64,000 bases of DNA. It comes from an uncultured Oscillospiraceae bacterium (GTDB taxonomy: Bacteria > Bacillota > Clostridia > Oscillospirales > Oscillospiraceae). The translations under genes were made by a program, and so were the position numbers. The stretch is from assembly GCA_900754965.1 (NCBI GenBank), contig CAAEEO010000007.1:124001-188000 (forward strand), written 5' to 3'. Numbering within the stretch: position 1 is the stretch's first letter; each line of letters opens with the position of its first letter. This document shows positions 24,843 to 34,319 of the stretch, in pieces. Below the pieces are notes generated by a model. It did not search any database and was not told the origin of the DNA. It saw only the letters and a program-made list of their open reading frames with translations.

Positions 24843-25784
24843 ATGGCACTTACGCTTGCATTATTTGAAAAGATCGGCGCACTGTCCGTGCTCATTCTTT
24901 TGGGTTTTCTTGCCGTGCGGTGCAAGGTCATGCACTTTGAGGACAGCAAGGTACTGTCCCAGTTTGCCCTCTATTTTCTCACGCCCTGCGCCATGCTCCA
25001 GGCTTTTCAGTACGAATTTTCCATGAGCAAACTCACGGGAATGGGCATTGCGCTGCTGGGAAGTCTGATCACTGTGGTGGTCTTTGCCCTGCTGTCCAAG
25101 GGGCTGACCCGGCTGTTTCACCTCTCCCCGGTGGATTACACTTCCCTGGAGTACCCCAACGCCGGAAACTTCATGCTCCCGCTGATTGCCAGCGCTATGG
25201 GCGGAGAATGGGTCATCTACTGCAGCGCCTGCTTTCTTGTGATGAACATCTTCATGTTTTCCCATGGGAAAAGCGTGCTGAGCGGTGTGAAAGGGTTTCA
25301 CTGGGAAATGCTGTACAAAAATGTGGTAGTTCTGGCCATCGCAGCAGGCTTTCTCATGTTTCTGTTCAACTGGCAGATTCCCGGTTTTCTGGGCACTGCC
25401 GTGGCCTCTATGGGGGATATGATGGGGCCGACCTATATGTTCACCATCGGCATGATCATCGGCAATGCAGACCTGAAACAGATCTTTTTCAGCCGCCGCG
25501 CCTGGGGACTGACCCTGGGCCGATTGGTGCTGTACCCCCTGGCGGTGATGGTCGTGCTGTGCCTGAGCGGCATCTTCCGCATTCATCAGGACGCCGCCCG
25601 AATCATGCTCATTGTGGTGCTCACCGCCGGTGCCCCCGCCGCCGTGATGGTCACCCAATTCACGCAGCTTTACCGAAACCGGGAGGAGGCAGAGTTTGCC
25701 AGTGCGGTAAACATTCTTTCCACCATCCTCTGTCTCGGAACCATGCCTTGTCTGGCGTATATCTATCAAGCCATCGCTTTTTGA
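24843..25784 (+). CDS. AEC-family (auxin efflux carrier-type) membrane transporter
   Basis: 313 residues, about ten membrane helices in two halves. The conserved NAGNFMLPL (fourth helix) and the region with MTPT-like GPTYMFTIGMIIG are typical of AEC/BART transporters, which export or import organic acids such as malate or malonate in bacteria. AGGAG before the ATG. Followed 13 bp later by an HD-domain gene, suggesting one transcript. Substrate unknown. Confidence 0.9.
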   Translation: MALTLALFEKIGALSVLILLGFLAVRCKVMHFEDSKVLSQFALYFLTPCAMLQAFQYEFSMSKLTGMGIALLGSLITVVVFALLSKGLTRLFHLSPVDYTSLEYPNAGNFMLPLIASAMGGEWVIYCSACFLVMNIFMFSHGKSVLSGVKGFHWEMLYKNVVVLAIAAGFLMFLFNWQIPGFLGTAVASMGDMMGPTYMFTIGMIIGNADLKQIFFSRRAWGLTLGRLVLYPLAVMVVLCLSGIFRIHQDAARIMLIVVLTAGAPAAVMVTQFTQLYRNREEAEFASAVNILSTILCLGTMPCLAYIYQAIAF

Positions 25785-25797
25785 AGGAGAGAGTATT

Positions 25798-26301
25798 ATG
25801 AAAGCATCCATCAATCGTGTCATGCAGGCCATGATCGAATACGATCAGGGCGACCCCATGCGGATCCACCATTTGCTGAAAGTCCACACTCTGGCCGCAC
25901 TGATCGGAGAATGCGAGGGCCTGGACGAGGCCACCCAGGAGATTCTGGAGATCGCCGCTCTGATTCATGACATCGGCATCCATCTGGCTGTGGAGACCTA
26001 CGGCTCCGCTGCCGGACAGTATCAGGAGATTGTCGGCCCCGGAGAGGCTGAGGCCATGCTCACCGAGCTGGGATTCTCCCAGGAAGTAATCCAGCGGGTC
26101 TGTTTCCTGGTGGGCCATCACCACTCCTATGACCAGGTGGACGGCCCGGACTATCAGATCCTTCTGGAGGCCGACCTGTTGGTCAATCTCTACGACAACA
26201 CCATTTCCCCCAGTGATCAGCGGAAGGCCTACCGCACCCGTTTCCGCACGGAAACAGGCAAGCGCCTGTGCCGCCTAATGTACCCCGCCACAGAAGAGTA
26301 A
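25798..26301 (+). CDS. HD-domain protein (putative metal-dependent phosphohydrolase)
   Basis: 167 residues. The pattern H (HHLLKVHTLAA), HD (ALIHDIGI), then GHHHSYD and a C-terminal D (LLEADLLVN) supplies the metal-binding residues of the HD superfamily. Cytoplasmic. No EAL, GGDEF or RelA segments. Nucleotide or other phosphate ester substrate not determined. Good ribosome site AAGGAGAG. Last gene of a two-gene operon with the AEC transporter. Confidence 0.88.
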   Translation: MKASINRVMQAMIEYDQGDPMRIHHLLKVHTLAALIGECEGLDEATQEILEIAALIHDIGIHLAVETYGSAAGQYQEIVGPGEAEAMLTELGFSQEVIQRVCFLVGHHHSYDQVDGPDYQILLEADLLVNLYDNTISPSDQRKAYRTRFRTETGKRLCRLMYPATEE

Positions 26302-26316
26302 CCCCCTGGAAAACCG

Positions 26317-26358
26317 CAGCGCCCCCGAATGCCGTATGGCATTTGGGGGCGCTGTTTT
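26317..26358 (+). terminator. Terminator of the AEC-HD operon
   Basis: CAGCGCCCCC (26317-26326) pairs with GGGGGCGCTG (26345-26354), inner AATGCC/GGCATT helix, followed by TTTTC. Confidence 0.85.
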
Positions 26359-26406
26359 CGTCTCTTCGGTCACCGGGTATCCGCTGCGTTCTCTCCGCAG
26401 AGGAAA

Positions 26407-26440
26407 ACCGCCCCGGACAAACTGTCCAGGGCGGTTTTTC
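26407..26440. terminator. Terminator after gltD (bidirectional hairpin)
   Basis: ACCGCCC-GGACA stem with TGTCC-GGGCGGT, immediately downstream of the gltD stop. It has TTTTT on the plus strand and TTTTCC on the minus strand. Confidence 0.75.
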
Positions 26441-26441
26441 C

Positions 26442-27779
26442 TTATTTCAGGGATGTGTACCCCATCAGCATTTCATCTGCCTCAGCGGCCACCTTGTGGC
26501 CCTCTGCCTCGGCCAGAACCACCAGGGTTGCGCCGGTTTTCATATCGCCGGCATACAGCACCTTTCCGGTGGTGTCTCCCTTTCGCATGGCGTCGTTATA
26601 ATCCTCCGTGCCGGAGAAACCGGACGCAATGAGCAGCAGCTCCGCCTCCAGGGTCTCCTCTCCGTCTCCGGTAGACAGCACCACGGACTTCAGATTTCCC
26701 GTTTCGTCCGCCTCCACTTTTTTCACCTTGGACTCAAACTTTCGGATATCCTTTCCGAACAGTTCGTCAGTTTCCTGGTGGGCATAGTCCATCTCCGGGC
26801 CGTAGGCGCTTTTGGGTTTCCGAATAATCTGGGTCACGGACTTGCAGCCCTGGCGCACTGCCGTTGCCACACAGTCACTGGCCGTGTTGCCGTTACCGAT
26901 GACCACAACATTCTTGTCATACGCACTGGCAGTGGCCCGACCCTCGCCAATCAGCGCCTGGGTCACCGGTTTCAGGTAATCCAGCGCGTAATAGACGCCC
27001 TTTGCCGTACCTTCAAACTCCACCGGCCGGGGTTTCTGGGCGCCGCAGCACAGGATCACGCAGTCATACTGCGCCGTCAGCTCCTCCAACGGCAGATCCA
27101 CGCCCACATTCACGCCGGTGCGGAACAGGATTCCTTCCGCCTCCATAAGTTTGATGCGGCGCTCCACGATGGCCTTATCCAGTTTCATATTGGGAATGCC
27201 GTACATCAGCAGGCCGCCGGGGCGTTTGTCCCGTTCATACACCGTCACTGTATGCCCCCGCTGATTGAGCCAGTAGGCAGCCGACAGACCTGCCGGGCCG
27301 GAACCGACCACAGCGATCTGTTTGTCTGAGCGATGCTCCGGGGGGTGGGGCTCCATGAGTCCGTTCTGGAACGCATACTCAATGATATACAGTTCGTTGT
27401 CCCGAATGGTGACGGAACCGCTGACATACTTGCAGTTGCAGCCCGTTTCACACAGCGCCGGACAGACCCGTCCGGTGAACTCCGGGAATGGGGCCGTCTT
27501 CAGCAGCCGGGACAGGGCATGTTCCGGGTTGTCCAGATAAATCATATCGTTCCACTCGGGGATCAGATTGTGCAGCGGGCAGCCCACCCGCTTTCCGTCA
27601 AACACGATGCCCGCCTGACAGAAAGGCACGCCGCAATCCATGCACCGGGCGCCCTGACGGCTCCGCTCTTTCCAGGACAGCTGGAGATTGAATTCGTTGA
27701 AATCGTGCACACGCTCGGAAATCGGCCGTTCTTTATGCCCTACCCGTTCGTATTCCATAAATCCTGTTTTCTTACCCAT
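26442..27779 (-). CDS. gltD: Glutamate synthase small subunit
   Basis: 445 residues. Supplies electrons from NAD(P)H to GltB. The N-terminal ferredoxin-like part has the Cys clusters CMDCGVPFCQAG and CETGCNCKYV for 4Fe-4S centres. FAD-binding GSGPAGLSAAYWL and NAD(P)-binding GNGNTASDC follow. Full length. The ATG lies 4 bases beyond the gltB stop, consistent with co-translation. Confidence 0.97.
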   Translation of the reverse strand: MGKKTGFMEYERVGHKERPISERVHDFNEFNLQLSWKERSRQGARCMDCGVPFCQAGIVFDGKRVGCPLHNLIPEWNDMIYLDNPEHALSRLLKTAPFPEFTGRVCPALCETGCNCKYVSGSVTIRDNELYIIEYAFQNGLMEPHPPEHRSDKQIAVVGSGPAGLSAAYWLNQRGHTVTVYERDKRPGGLLMYGIPNMKLDKAIVERRIKLMEAEGILFRTGVNVGVDLPLEELTAQYDCVILCCGAQKPRPVEFEGTAKGVYYALDYLKPVTQALIGEGRATASAYDKNVVVIGNGNTASDCVATAVRQGCKSVTQIIRKPKSAYGPEMDYAHQETDELFGKDIRKFESKVKKVEADETGNLKSVVLSTGDGEETLEAELLLIASGFSGTEDYNDAMRKGDTTGKVLYAGDMKTGATLVVLAEAEGHKVAAEADEMLMGYTSLK

Positions 27780-27782
27780 GGT

Positions 27783-30700
27783 TCAGACCCCCTTTCTCTT
27801 AAAGGCTTCCATTTCCGCCTCATCCCGCGGCATTCCTTTGGCCTCCAACGCCGCAATGGATTCCAACATCTGGCTGTAATCCCGAGGCACGATTTTCTTG
27901 AACTCCTGTACGGACTGCTCAAAGTGCTCCAGAATCCGCTTGCCCTTGGCGGAGCCGGTGGCGTTCACATGGGCCTCAATCATACTGTGCAGATCGTTGA
28001 TGTCCTCCTCTTCGGTCAGCTGTTCAATGGACACCAGTTCCTTATTCACCCGCAGGTACAGGTCATGGTCCTCATCCAGCACATAGGCGATGCCGCCGGA
28101 CATTCCTGCTGCAAAGTTTCTTCCGGTTTTGCCCAAAATCACAGCCTTGCCGCCAGTCATATATTCGCATCCGTGGTCGCCTACCCCTTCTACCACAGCC
28201 GTGGCGCCGGAATTGCGTACACAGAATCGCTCGCCGGCCATGCCGTTGATATAAGCCTCGCCGGAGGTGGCGCCGTACAGTGCCACATTGCCGATGATGA
28301 TATTCTCTTCCGCGGAGAACCGGCTCCGGTGATCCGGGCGCACCACCAGTTTGCCGCCGCTGAGACCTTTTCCGAAGTAGTCATTGGAATCGCCTTCCAG
28401 TTCCAGCGTCAGTCCTTTGGGAATGAATGCACCGAAGGACTGTCCCGCGCCGCCGGTACAGCGGACCACATAGGCATCCTCTTCCAGGGAGGTTCCAAAT
28501 CTGCGGGTCAGCTCTGCGCCGAAAATGGTGCCAAAGGCCCGGTCTGTGCTGGAAATGGCATAATCCACCTGATGTTTACGGTTCTTCTCCAACATCTTCA
28601 TCAGCACCCGCTCATCCGGCGTCTGCTCCAGATGGAAGTCGTACACATTCTCCGGGTCAAAAATACAGTGCTCTCTGGGTGTCCGCGCCAGGATAGCGGA
28701 CACATCCACCATCTCTGCCCGCTTGGTGATCTGCTTGGGCCGGGGTTTGAGCAGGTCTGTGCGGCCCACCATCTCGTCCATGGTGCGAACGCCCAAGCTC
28801 GCCATGATCTCCCGGACTTCCTCCGCCACGAAGTTCATAAAGTTCATCACATACTCCGGTTTCCCCCGGAAATTCTTCCGCAGTTCCGGATTCTGGGTGG
28901 CGATGCCCATGGGGCAGGTATCCAGATTGCACACCCGCATCATCACGCAGCCCATGGCCACCAGCGGCGCTGTGGCAAATCCGAACTCCTCGGCGCCCAG
29001 CATACAGGCGATGGCCACATCCCGCCCGGTCATCAGCTTGCCGTCCACCTCCACGCGGACCCGGGAACGCAGTCCGTTTTGAATCAGCGTCTGATGGGTC
29101 TCCGCCAGACCCAGTTCCCAGGGCAGGCCTGCATTATAAATGGAGTTGTTCGGCGCGGCGCCGGTACCGCCGTCATAGCCGGAAATCAGGATCACCTGTG
29201 CGCCGGCCTTGGCCACGCCCGCCGCAATGGTACCCACACCGGCCTCACTGACCAGTTTCACGGAAATGCGGGCATTATGGTTGGCGTTTTTCAAATCGTA
29301 GATCAGCTGCGCCAAGTCTTCGATGGAGTAAATATCATGGTGCGGCGGCGGAGAAATCAGGGACACGCCGGGGGTGGAGTACCGGGTCTTTGCCACCCAG
29401 GGCCAGACTTTCCCGCCGGGCAGATGACCGCCCTCACCGGGCTTGGCGCCCTGTGCCATTTTGATCTGAATCTCATCGGCGGAGACCAGATATTCACTGG
29501 TCACGCCAAACCGACCGGAAGCCACCTGCTTGATGGCAGAGTTTTTGATGGTGCCCAACCGCTCCGGGCGCTCACCGCCCTCGCCGGAGTTGGACTTGCC
29601 GCCCAGCCGGTTCATGGCCTCTGCCATGCACTCGTGCGCCTCCTGAGAAATGGAGCCGTAGCTCATGGCGCCGGTCTTAAACCGTTTCACGATCTCCGAC
29701 ACCGGCTCCACTTCCTCCAGGGGCACCGGCGTGGCATGCTCCGTATCAAAGGCCAGCAGGCCCCGCAGGGTATGCGGCACATCCTCGGCATCTACCAAAT
29801 CGGAGTATTCCCGGAAGGTGTCGTAACTGCCATCCTGCACCGCCTTCTGCAGGGTCAGGATGGTCTTGGGATTGTACATATGATCTTCTGCCCGGGAACC
29901 GGAACGCAGCTTGTGGAATCCGGTGGAATCCGTGGTCAGATCGATATTCAGTTCCATGGGGTCGAACGCGTTGTCATGCCGCCAGATCACCGCCTCGGCG
30001 ATCTCGTCCATGCCAATGCCCCCCACCCGGCTGGTGGTATTGGTGAAATATTTCTGAATGACATCCCGATTGATGCCCACGCACTCAAAAATCTGGGCAG
30101 ACTGGTAGGACTGGATGGCGGAAATGCCCATTTTGGAGGCAATTTTCACCACACCGTGCAGCACGGCATTGTTGTAATCCGCCACAGCGGCATGGGGGTC
30201 TTTGTCCAGCATGTTCAGGCTGATCATTTCCGCAATGCACTCCTGGGCCAGATAGGGGTTGATGGCCCGGACGCCGTACCCCAGCAGGGTGGCAAAATGA
30301 TGGACCGCACGGGGTTCTGCACTCTCCAGGATCATGGAGATCGCCGTCCGTTTCTTCGTCCGGACCAGATACTGCTCCAATCCTGCCACAGCCAGCAAAG
30401 AGGGGATGGCCGTATGGTTTTCATCAATGCCCCGGTCGGAGAGAATGATAATATTCGCCCCATTGCGGTAAGCTTTGTCCACGCTGACAAACAGCTGATC
30501 CATTGCCCGTTCCAGACTGGTATTTTTATAGTACAGCAGGGAGATGGTCTGGGATTTCAGTCCCGGCATATTCAGGGAGCGGATCTTCTGCAGTTCCTGG
30601 GTGGTCAGAATGGGATTTTCAATCTGGAGCACCCGGCAATTTTCCGCCTTGTCCTGCAGCAGATTGCCGTCGGACCCCACATACACCGTGGTATCCGTGA

Positions 30701-32285
30701 CGATTTCTTCCCGAATGGCGTCAATCGGCGGGTTGGTCACCTGGGCAAACATCTGTTTGAAATAATTGAACAGCGGCTGATGCTTTTCGCTCAGCACCGC
30801 CAGAGGAATATCTGCCCCCATGGCATTGGTGGGTTCCGCCCCGGTTTTGGCCATGGGCAAAATCAGTTTCCGCACATCCTCATAGGTATAGCCAAACACC
30901 TTGTACAGCTTATCCCGCATCTCCTGGGAGTAAAACGGGGTGCGCTGATTGGGCAGGGGCAGGTCGCTCAGATGCACCAGTTCCCGATCCAGCCATTCCC
31001 CGTAGGGGTGGCTGCGGGCAAAGGTATCTTTAATCTCATCATCCTCCAGCAGACGGCCCTGGAGGGTATCCACCAGAAGCATCCGGCCGGGGCGCAGCCG
31101 GGACTTCCGCACAATCTTCTCCGGCGGAATATCCAGTACGCCCACTTCGGAGGACAGGATGAGGGTATCGTCATCGGTCAGATAGTACCGGGCCGGGCGC
31201 AATCCGTTCCGGTCCAGCACAGCGCCCACCAGATCACCGTCAGAAAACAGCACCGCCGCCGGGCCGTCCCACGGTTCCATCATGGTGGCATAATAATGGT
31301 ACATATCCCGTTTCATCCGGGACATATCCTGGTTTTTCTGCCAGGGTTCCGGAATGGTCATCATCACAGCCTTCGGCAGACTGATGCCGCTGTACATCAG
31401 GAATTCCAGAGTATTGTCCAGCATGGCCGAGTCGGAACCGGCAGTATTCACCACCGGCAGGACTTTTTCCATGTCCTCCTCCAAAAGCGGAGAGTACATA
31501 GTCTCCTCCCGGGCAAGCATACGGTCAATGTTGCCGCGGATGGTGTTGATTTCTCCGTTGTGGAGAATGATGCGGTTGGGGTGCGCCCGCTCCCAGCTGG
31601 GCGTGGTATTGGTGGAAAACCGGGAATGAACCATCGCCATGGCAGATGTGTATCGCTCGTCCTGCAGATCCGGGTAAAACCGGCGCAGCTGCCCCACCAG
31701 GAACATGCCTTTATAGACAATGGTACGGCTGGACAGGGAGGCCACATAGGTGTCCTGCACAGACTGCTCAAATTCCCGGCGGACCACATACAGTTTCCGG
31801 TCAAAGTCGATGCCCCGGTTCACCTCTGCCGGACGGCGGACAAAGCCCTGGCAAATGTAGGGCATACAGTCTCTGGCCCGGTCGCCCAGGATTTCCGGGC
31901 AGGTGGGCACATCCCGCCATCCCAGAAATTCCAGACCCTCTTTTTCGGTGATGATCTCGAACAGCTTTTTGCAGCGGCTGCGGCGCAGGGTATTTTGAGG
32001 GAAGAAAAACATTCCCACTCCGTAATCCCGCTCGCCGCCAAGGTGCAGATTCAGCGCCTTACCGATCTCCGAGAAAAAGGAGTGGGAAATCTGAAGCATA
32101 ATTCCGACTCCGTCGCCGGTCTCTCCAGAGGCGTCCTTGCCTGCCCGATGCTCTAATTTTTCCACGATGCTCAGGGCATCGTCCACTGTCTTGTGTGTTT
32201 TTTCTCCCTTGATGTTCACAACCGCGCCGATGCCGCAGGCATCGTGCTCGAACCGCGGGTCATAAAGGGTCTGGTTCTGTTCCAT
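27783..32285 (-). CDS. gltB: Glutamate synthase large subunit
   Basis: 1500 residues, full length. Converts glutamine plus 2-oxoglutarate to two glutamates. The Ntn glutaminase domain should begin at the Cys of DACGIG (about residue 17) after a short propeptide. A central domain and the FMN-binding synthase domain follow, with GGKSNSGEGGE, PPPHHDIYSIEDLAQLI and the 3Fe-4S cysteines around CMLGAEEFGFATAPLV to CPMGIATQ. The C-terminal GXGXG beta-helix closes the protein. It follows the ANTAR regulator by 20 bp and precedes gltD. Confidence 0.98.
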   Translation of the reverse strand: MEQNQTLYDPRFEHDACGIGAVVNIKGEKTHKTVDDALSIVEKLEHRAGKDASGETGDGVGIMLQISHSFFSEIGKALNLHLGGERDYGVGMFFFPQNTLRRSRCKKLFEIITEKEGLEFLGWRDVPTCPEILGDRARDCMPYICQGFVRRPAEVNRGIDFDRKLYVVRREFEQSVQDTYVASLSSRTIVYKGMFLVGQLRRFYPDLQDERYTSAMAMVHSRFSTNTTPSWERAHPNRIILHNGEINTIRGNIDRMLAREETMYSPLLEEDMEKVLPVVNTAGSDSAMLDNTLEFLMYSGISLPKAVMMTIPEPWQKNQDMSRMKRDMYHYYATMMEPWDGPAAVLFSDGDLVGAVLDRNGLRPARYYLTDDDTLILSSEVGVLDIPPEKIVRKSRLRPGRMLLVDTLQGRLLEDDEIKDTFARSHPYGEWLDRELVHLSDLPLPNQRTPFYSQEMRDKLYKVFGYTYEDVRKLILPMAKTGAEPTNAMGADIPLAVLSEKHQPLFNYFKQMFAQVTNPPIDAIREEIVTDTTVYVGSDGNLLQDKAENCRVLQIENPILTTQELQKIRSLNMPGLKSQTISLLYYKNTSLERAMDQLFVSVDKAYRNGANIIILSDRGIDENHTAIPSLLAVAGLEQYLVRTKKRTAISMILESAEPRAVHHFATLLGYGVRAINPYLAQECIAEMISLNMLDKDPHAAVADYNNAVLHGVVKIASKMGISAIQSYQSAQIFECVGINRDVIQKYFTNTTSRVGGIGMDEIAEAVIWRHDNAFDPMELNIDLTTDSTGFHKLRSGSRAEDHMYNPKTILTLQKAVQDGSYDTFREYSDLVDAEDVPHTLRGLLAFDTEHATPVPLEEVEPVSEIVKRFKTGAMSYGSISQEAHECMAEAMNRLGGKSNSGEGGERPERLGTIKNSAIKQVASGRFGVTSEYLVSADEIQIKMAQGAKPGEGGHLPGGKVWPWVAKTRYSTPGVSLISPPPHHDIYSIEDLAQLIYDLKNANHNARISVKLVSEAGVGTIAAGVAKAGAQVILISGYDGGTGAAPNNSIYNAGLPWELGLAETHQTLIQNGLRSRVRVEVDGKLMTGRDVAIACMLGAEEFGFATAPLVAMGCVMMRVCNLDTCPMGIATQNPELRKNFRGKPEYVMNFMNFVAEEVREIMASLGVRTMDEMVGRTDLLKPRPKQITKRAEMVDVSAILARTPREHCIFDPENVYDFHLEQTPDERVLMKMLEKNRKHQVDYAISSTDRAFGTIFGAELTRRFGTSLEEDAYVVRCTGGAGQSFGAFIPKGLTLELEGDSNDYFGKGLSGGKLVVRPDHRSRFSAEENIIIGNVALYGATSGEAYINGMAGERFCVRNSGATAVVEGVGDHGCEYMTGGKAVILGKTGRNFAAGMSGGIAYVLDEDHDLYLRVNKELVSIEQLTEEEDINDLHSMIEAHVNATGSAKGKRILEHFEQSVQEFKKIVPRDYSQMLESIAALEAKGMPRDEAEMEAFKRKGV

Positions 32286-32305
32286 TTGATTCTCCCCTTT
32301 TTGCG

Positions 32306-32845
32306 TTATTCAAATGATGCAATGATCTGTTTTGCCACTTCCGCCATTTTCATGGAGCGCTCCATGCTTCTGCGCTGCAGACAGCGGTGCGCCTGTTCTT
32401 CGGTGAACCCCTCCCGGTCCATCAGCAGCTGTTTTGCCTGATCGACCAGCTGTTTTTCATCCTGCGTCCGCTGGCCTGCAAGGGGTTTTGCCCGCTGCTG
32501 ATCCAACTGCAGGAGCATCCCTACCGCTCCCACCAGTTCCGCCGGGCGGAACGGGGCGGCGATTCGGAAGATTCCGTCGTTTTCCAGCAGATCCAGCAAC
32601 GCGCCCTTTGCCACCACCAGGAAGGTCACGCCGTCCCCGCGCAGCTGCTCTGCCAGCTGCTCTGCGGTCATATCCGTCAGCTTATAGCCGGCGACCACGA
32701 CGCCCCCGCCCATATTCTTCACTGCCCGGATCGTCTCCTGTCCGGAACGGCACCGGCAGCGCACCGGAATGCCGTTTTTTTCCAGCAAATCGGAAATTGC
32801 TGTCAAGGTCTGTTCACTTTCAAATGCTACCACCGTCCGGGTCAT
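32306..32845 (-). CDS. ANTAR-domain RNA-binding antiterminator with degenerate receiver
   Basis: 179 residues. C-terminal ANTAR helices (about 122-179: QLVDQAKQLLMDREGFTEEQAH, then the helix carrying the conserved basic and aromatic positions) bind RNA hairpins in the AmiR/NasT family. The N-terminal part has a receiver-like fold, but the phosphoacceptor Asp is absent (GGGVVVAGYKL) and the usual Lys before Pro-Phe is replaced (AAPFRP), so control by phosphorylation is unlikely. Located between glnA and gltB, it most probably controls nitrogen assimilation genes by transcription antitermination. GGAGG lies eight bases before the ATG. Confidence 0.92.
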   Translation of the reverse strand: MTRTVVAFESEQTLTAISDLLEKNGIPVRCRCRSGQETIRAVKNMGGGVVVAGYKLTDMTAEQLAEQLRGDGVTFLVVAKGALLDLLENDGIFRIAAPFRPAELVGAVGMLLQLDQQRAKPLAGQRTQDEKQLVDQAKQLLMDREGFTEEQAHRCLQRRSMERSMKMAEVAKQIIASFE

Positions 32846-32871
32846 CTGCAGGGCCTCCGTCTGAAGTATGC

Positions 32872-32931
32872 CAATAGGGGGTATTTGTCATACCCCCTAT
32901 TGACCTTACAATGTACAAATAAGACAGGTCA
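32872..32931 (-). promoter_or_regulatory. Three-segment alternative RNA structure between glnA and the ANTAR gene
   Basis: Minus-strand order: segment 1 CTATTGACC (overlapping the glnA stop codon), segment 2 GGTCAATAGGGGGTAT, segment 3 ATACCCCCTATTG. Segment 2 can pair with segment 1 (9 bp) or with segment 3 (13-bp perfect stem, 5-nt loop, 32872-32902), but not both. There is no U-tract after the 2:3 stem. Attenuator-like or mRNA-processing element; a candidate target of the adjacent ANTAR protein. Confidence 0.6.
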
Positions 32932-34263
32932 ATAGTTGACCATGTATTTATTCACTTCCCACTGGCTGACGCTGGTGCGGAACTCTTCCCATTCCGCCCG
33001 CTTGCCCATCACATACTGGTCAAAGGCGTGCTCGCCCAGGACATCCCGGATCAGCGCGTCAGACTCCATATTCTGCACAGCCTCGATCAGGCTGCCGGGC
33101 AGGGAAGCAATGCCGTTGGCCTCCCGGGTCTTCTGATCCATGGCAAAGATGTTCTCAGTGATCTCTGCCGGATGCTGCAATTTCCGCTCAATGCCGTCCA
33201 AACCGGCAGCCAGGCACACGGCCAGGGCCAGGTAGGGGTTGCAGGAGGGATCCGGGCAGCGCAGCTCCACACGGGTGGACTGACCCCGGGCAGCGGGGAT
33301 GCGGATCAGCGCGCTGCGGTTGGAAGCAGACCATGCCAGGTAGCAGGGCGCCTCATAACCGGGCACCAGGCGCTTATAGGAGTTGACCAGCGGGTTGGTC
33401 AGTGCGCAGAAATTCTGCACATGCTCCAGCTGACCGGCAATGAACTGATATGCCTCGGTGGACAGCTGCTTTTCCCCGTTGGGATCGAAGAACACATTCT
33501 TTCCGTCCTTAAACAGGGACATATTGACGTGCATACCGGAGCCGCTGATGCCGAAAATCGGCTTGGGCATAAAGGTGGCATGCAGGCCATTGCGCTGTGC
33601 AATCACTTTCACGGCCATTTTGAAGGTCATGATATGGTCCGCTGCCGTCAGCACATCTGCATACTTAAAGTCGATTTCGTGCTGTCCTTCAGCCACCTCA
33701 TGGTGGGATGCCTCAATTTCAAATCCCATATCCTCCAGTGCCAGGCAAATTTCCCGGCGAACATTGGAGCCATGATCCAGCGGCGCCAGGTCGAAATAAC
33801 CGGCCTCATCGGCAGTCTTGGTGGTGGGATGTCCCTTCTCGTCGGTTTCAAACAGGAAGAACTCCAGCTCAGGGCCTACATTAAAGGTGTCGTATCCCAT
33901 TTCTTTGGCGCGGAGAATGGTCCGTTTCAGAATTCCGCGGGGATCGCCCACAAAGGGGGTGCCGTCCGGATTATAGACATCGCAGATCAGACGGGCCACT
34001 TTTCCATGCTGAGGACGCCAGGGCAGGATTACGAATGTGTCCAGATCGGGGTGCAGATACTGGTCGGACTCATGGATTCTGGTGAATCCCTCGATGGAAG
34101 AACCGTCAATGGTGACCTGGTTGTTCAGCGCTTTTTCAATCTGAGACTTGGTGATCGCCACATTTTTCATGATGCCGAAAATATCCGTGAACTGCATACG
34201 GATGAATTCCACATCCTCTTCCTGCACGATTCTTAAAATATCCTCTTTGGTATACTTGGCCAT
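32929..34263 (-). CDS. glnA: Glutamine synthetase type I
   Basis: 444 residues from the ATG at 34263 (GGAG eight bases upstream); the frame opens 11 codons earlier without a better site. Makes glutamine from glutamate, ammonia and ATP. Signatures seen: FTDIFGIMKN near the start, DGSSIEGF, the metal-binding ELEFFLF, and KPIFGISGSGMHVN for ATP. The size and lack of the adenylylation-loop Tyr motif fit the short GSI-alpha class of Firmicutes. First gene of glnA-ANTAR-gltB-gltD. Confidence 0.97.
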   Translation of the reverse strand: MAKYTKEDILRIVQEEDVEFIRMQFTDIFGIMKNVAITKSQIEKALNNQVTIDGSSIEGFTRIHESDQYLHPDLDTFVILPWRPQHGKVARLICDVYNPDGTPFVGDPRGILKRTILRAKEMGYDTFNVGPELEFFLFETDEKGHPTTKTADEAGYFDLAPLDHGSNVRREICLALEDMGFEIEASHHEVAEGQHEIDFKYADVLTAADHIMTFKMAVKVIAQRNGLHATFMPKPIFGISGSGMHVNMSLFKDGKNVFFDPNGEKQLSTEAYQFIAGQLEHVQNFCALTNPLVNSYKRLVPGYEAPCYLAWSASNRSALIRIPAARGQSTRVELRCPDPSCNPYLALAVCLAAGLDGIERKLQHPAEITENIFAMDQKTREANGIASLPGSLIEAVQNMESDALIRDVLGEHAFDQYVMGKRAEWEEFRTSVSQWEVNKYMVNY

Positions 34264-34319
34264 GCTATCTTCTCCTTTATCATTTATCATTTTCACTTCA
34301 ATGAATCTTGGGTCAGGAA

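Noticed and set aside
27333..32156. Open frame of about 1600 codons on the plus strand, antisense to gltB
   Set aside because: It is the mirror of gltB codon usage in high-GC DNA; the protein has no motif and is rich in His, Gln and Gly in the way of antisense frames.
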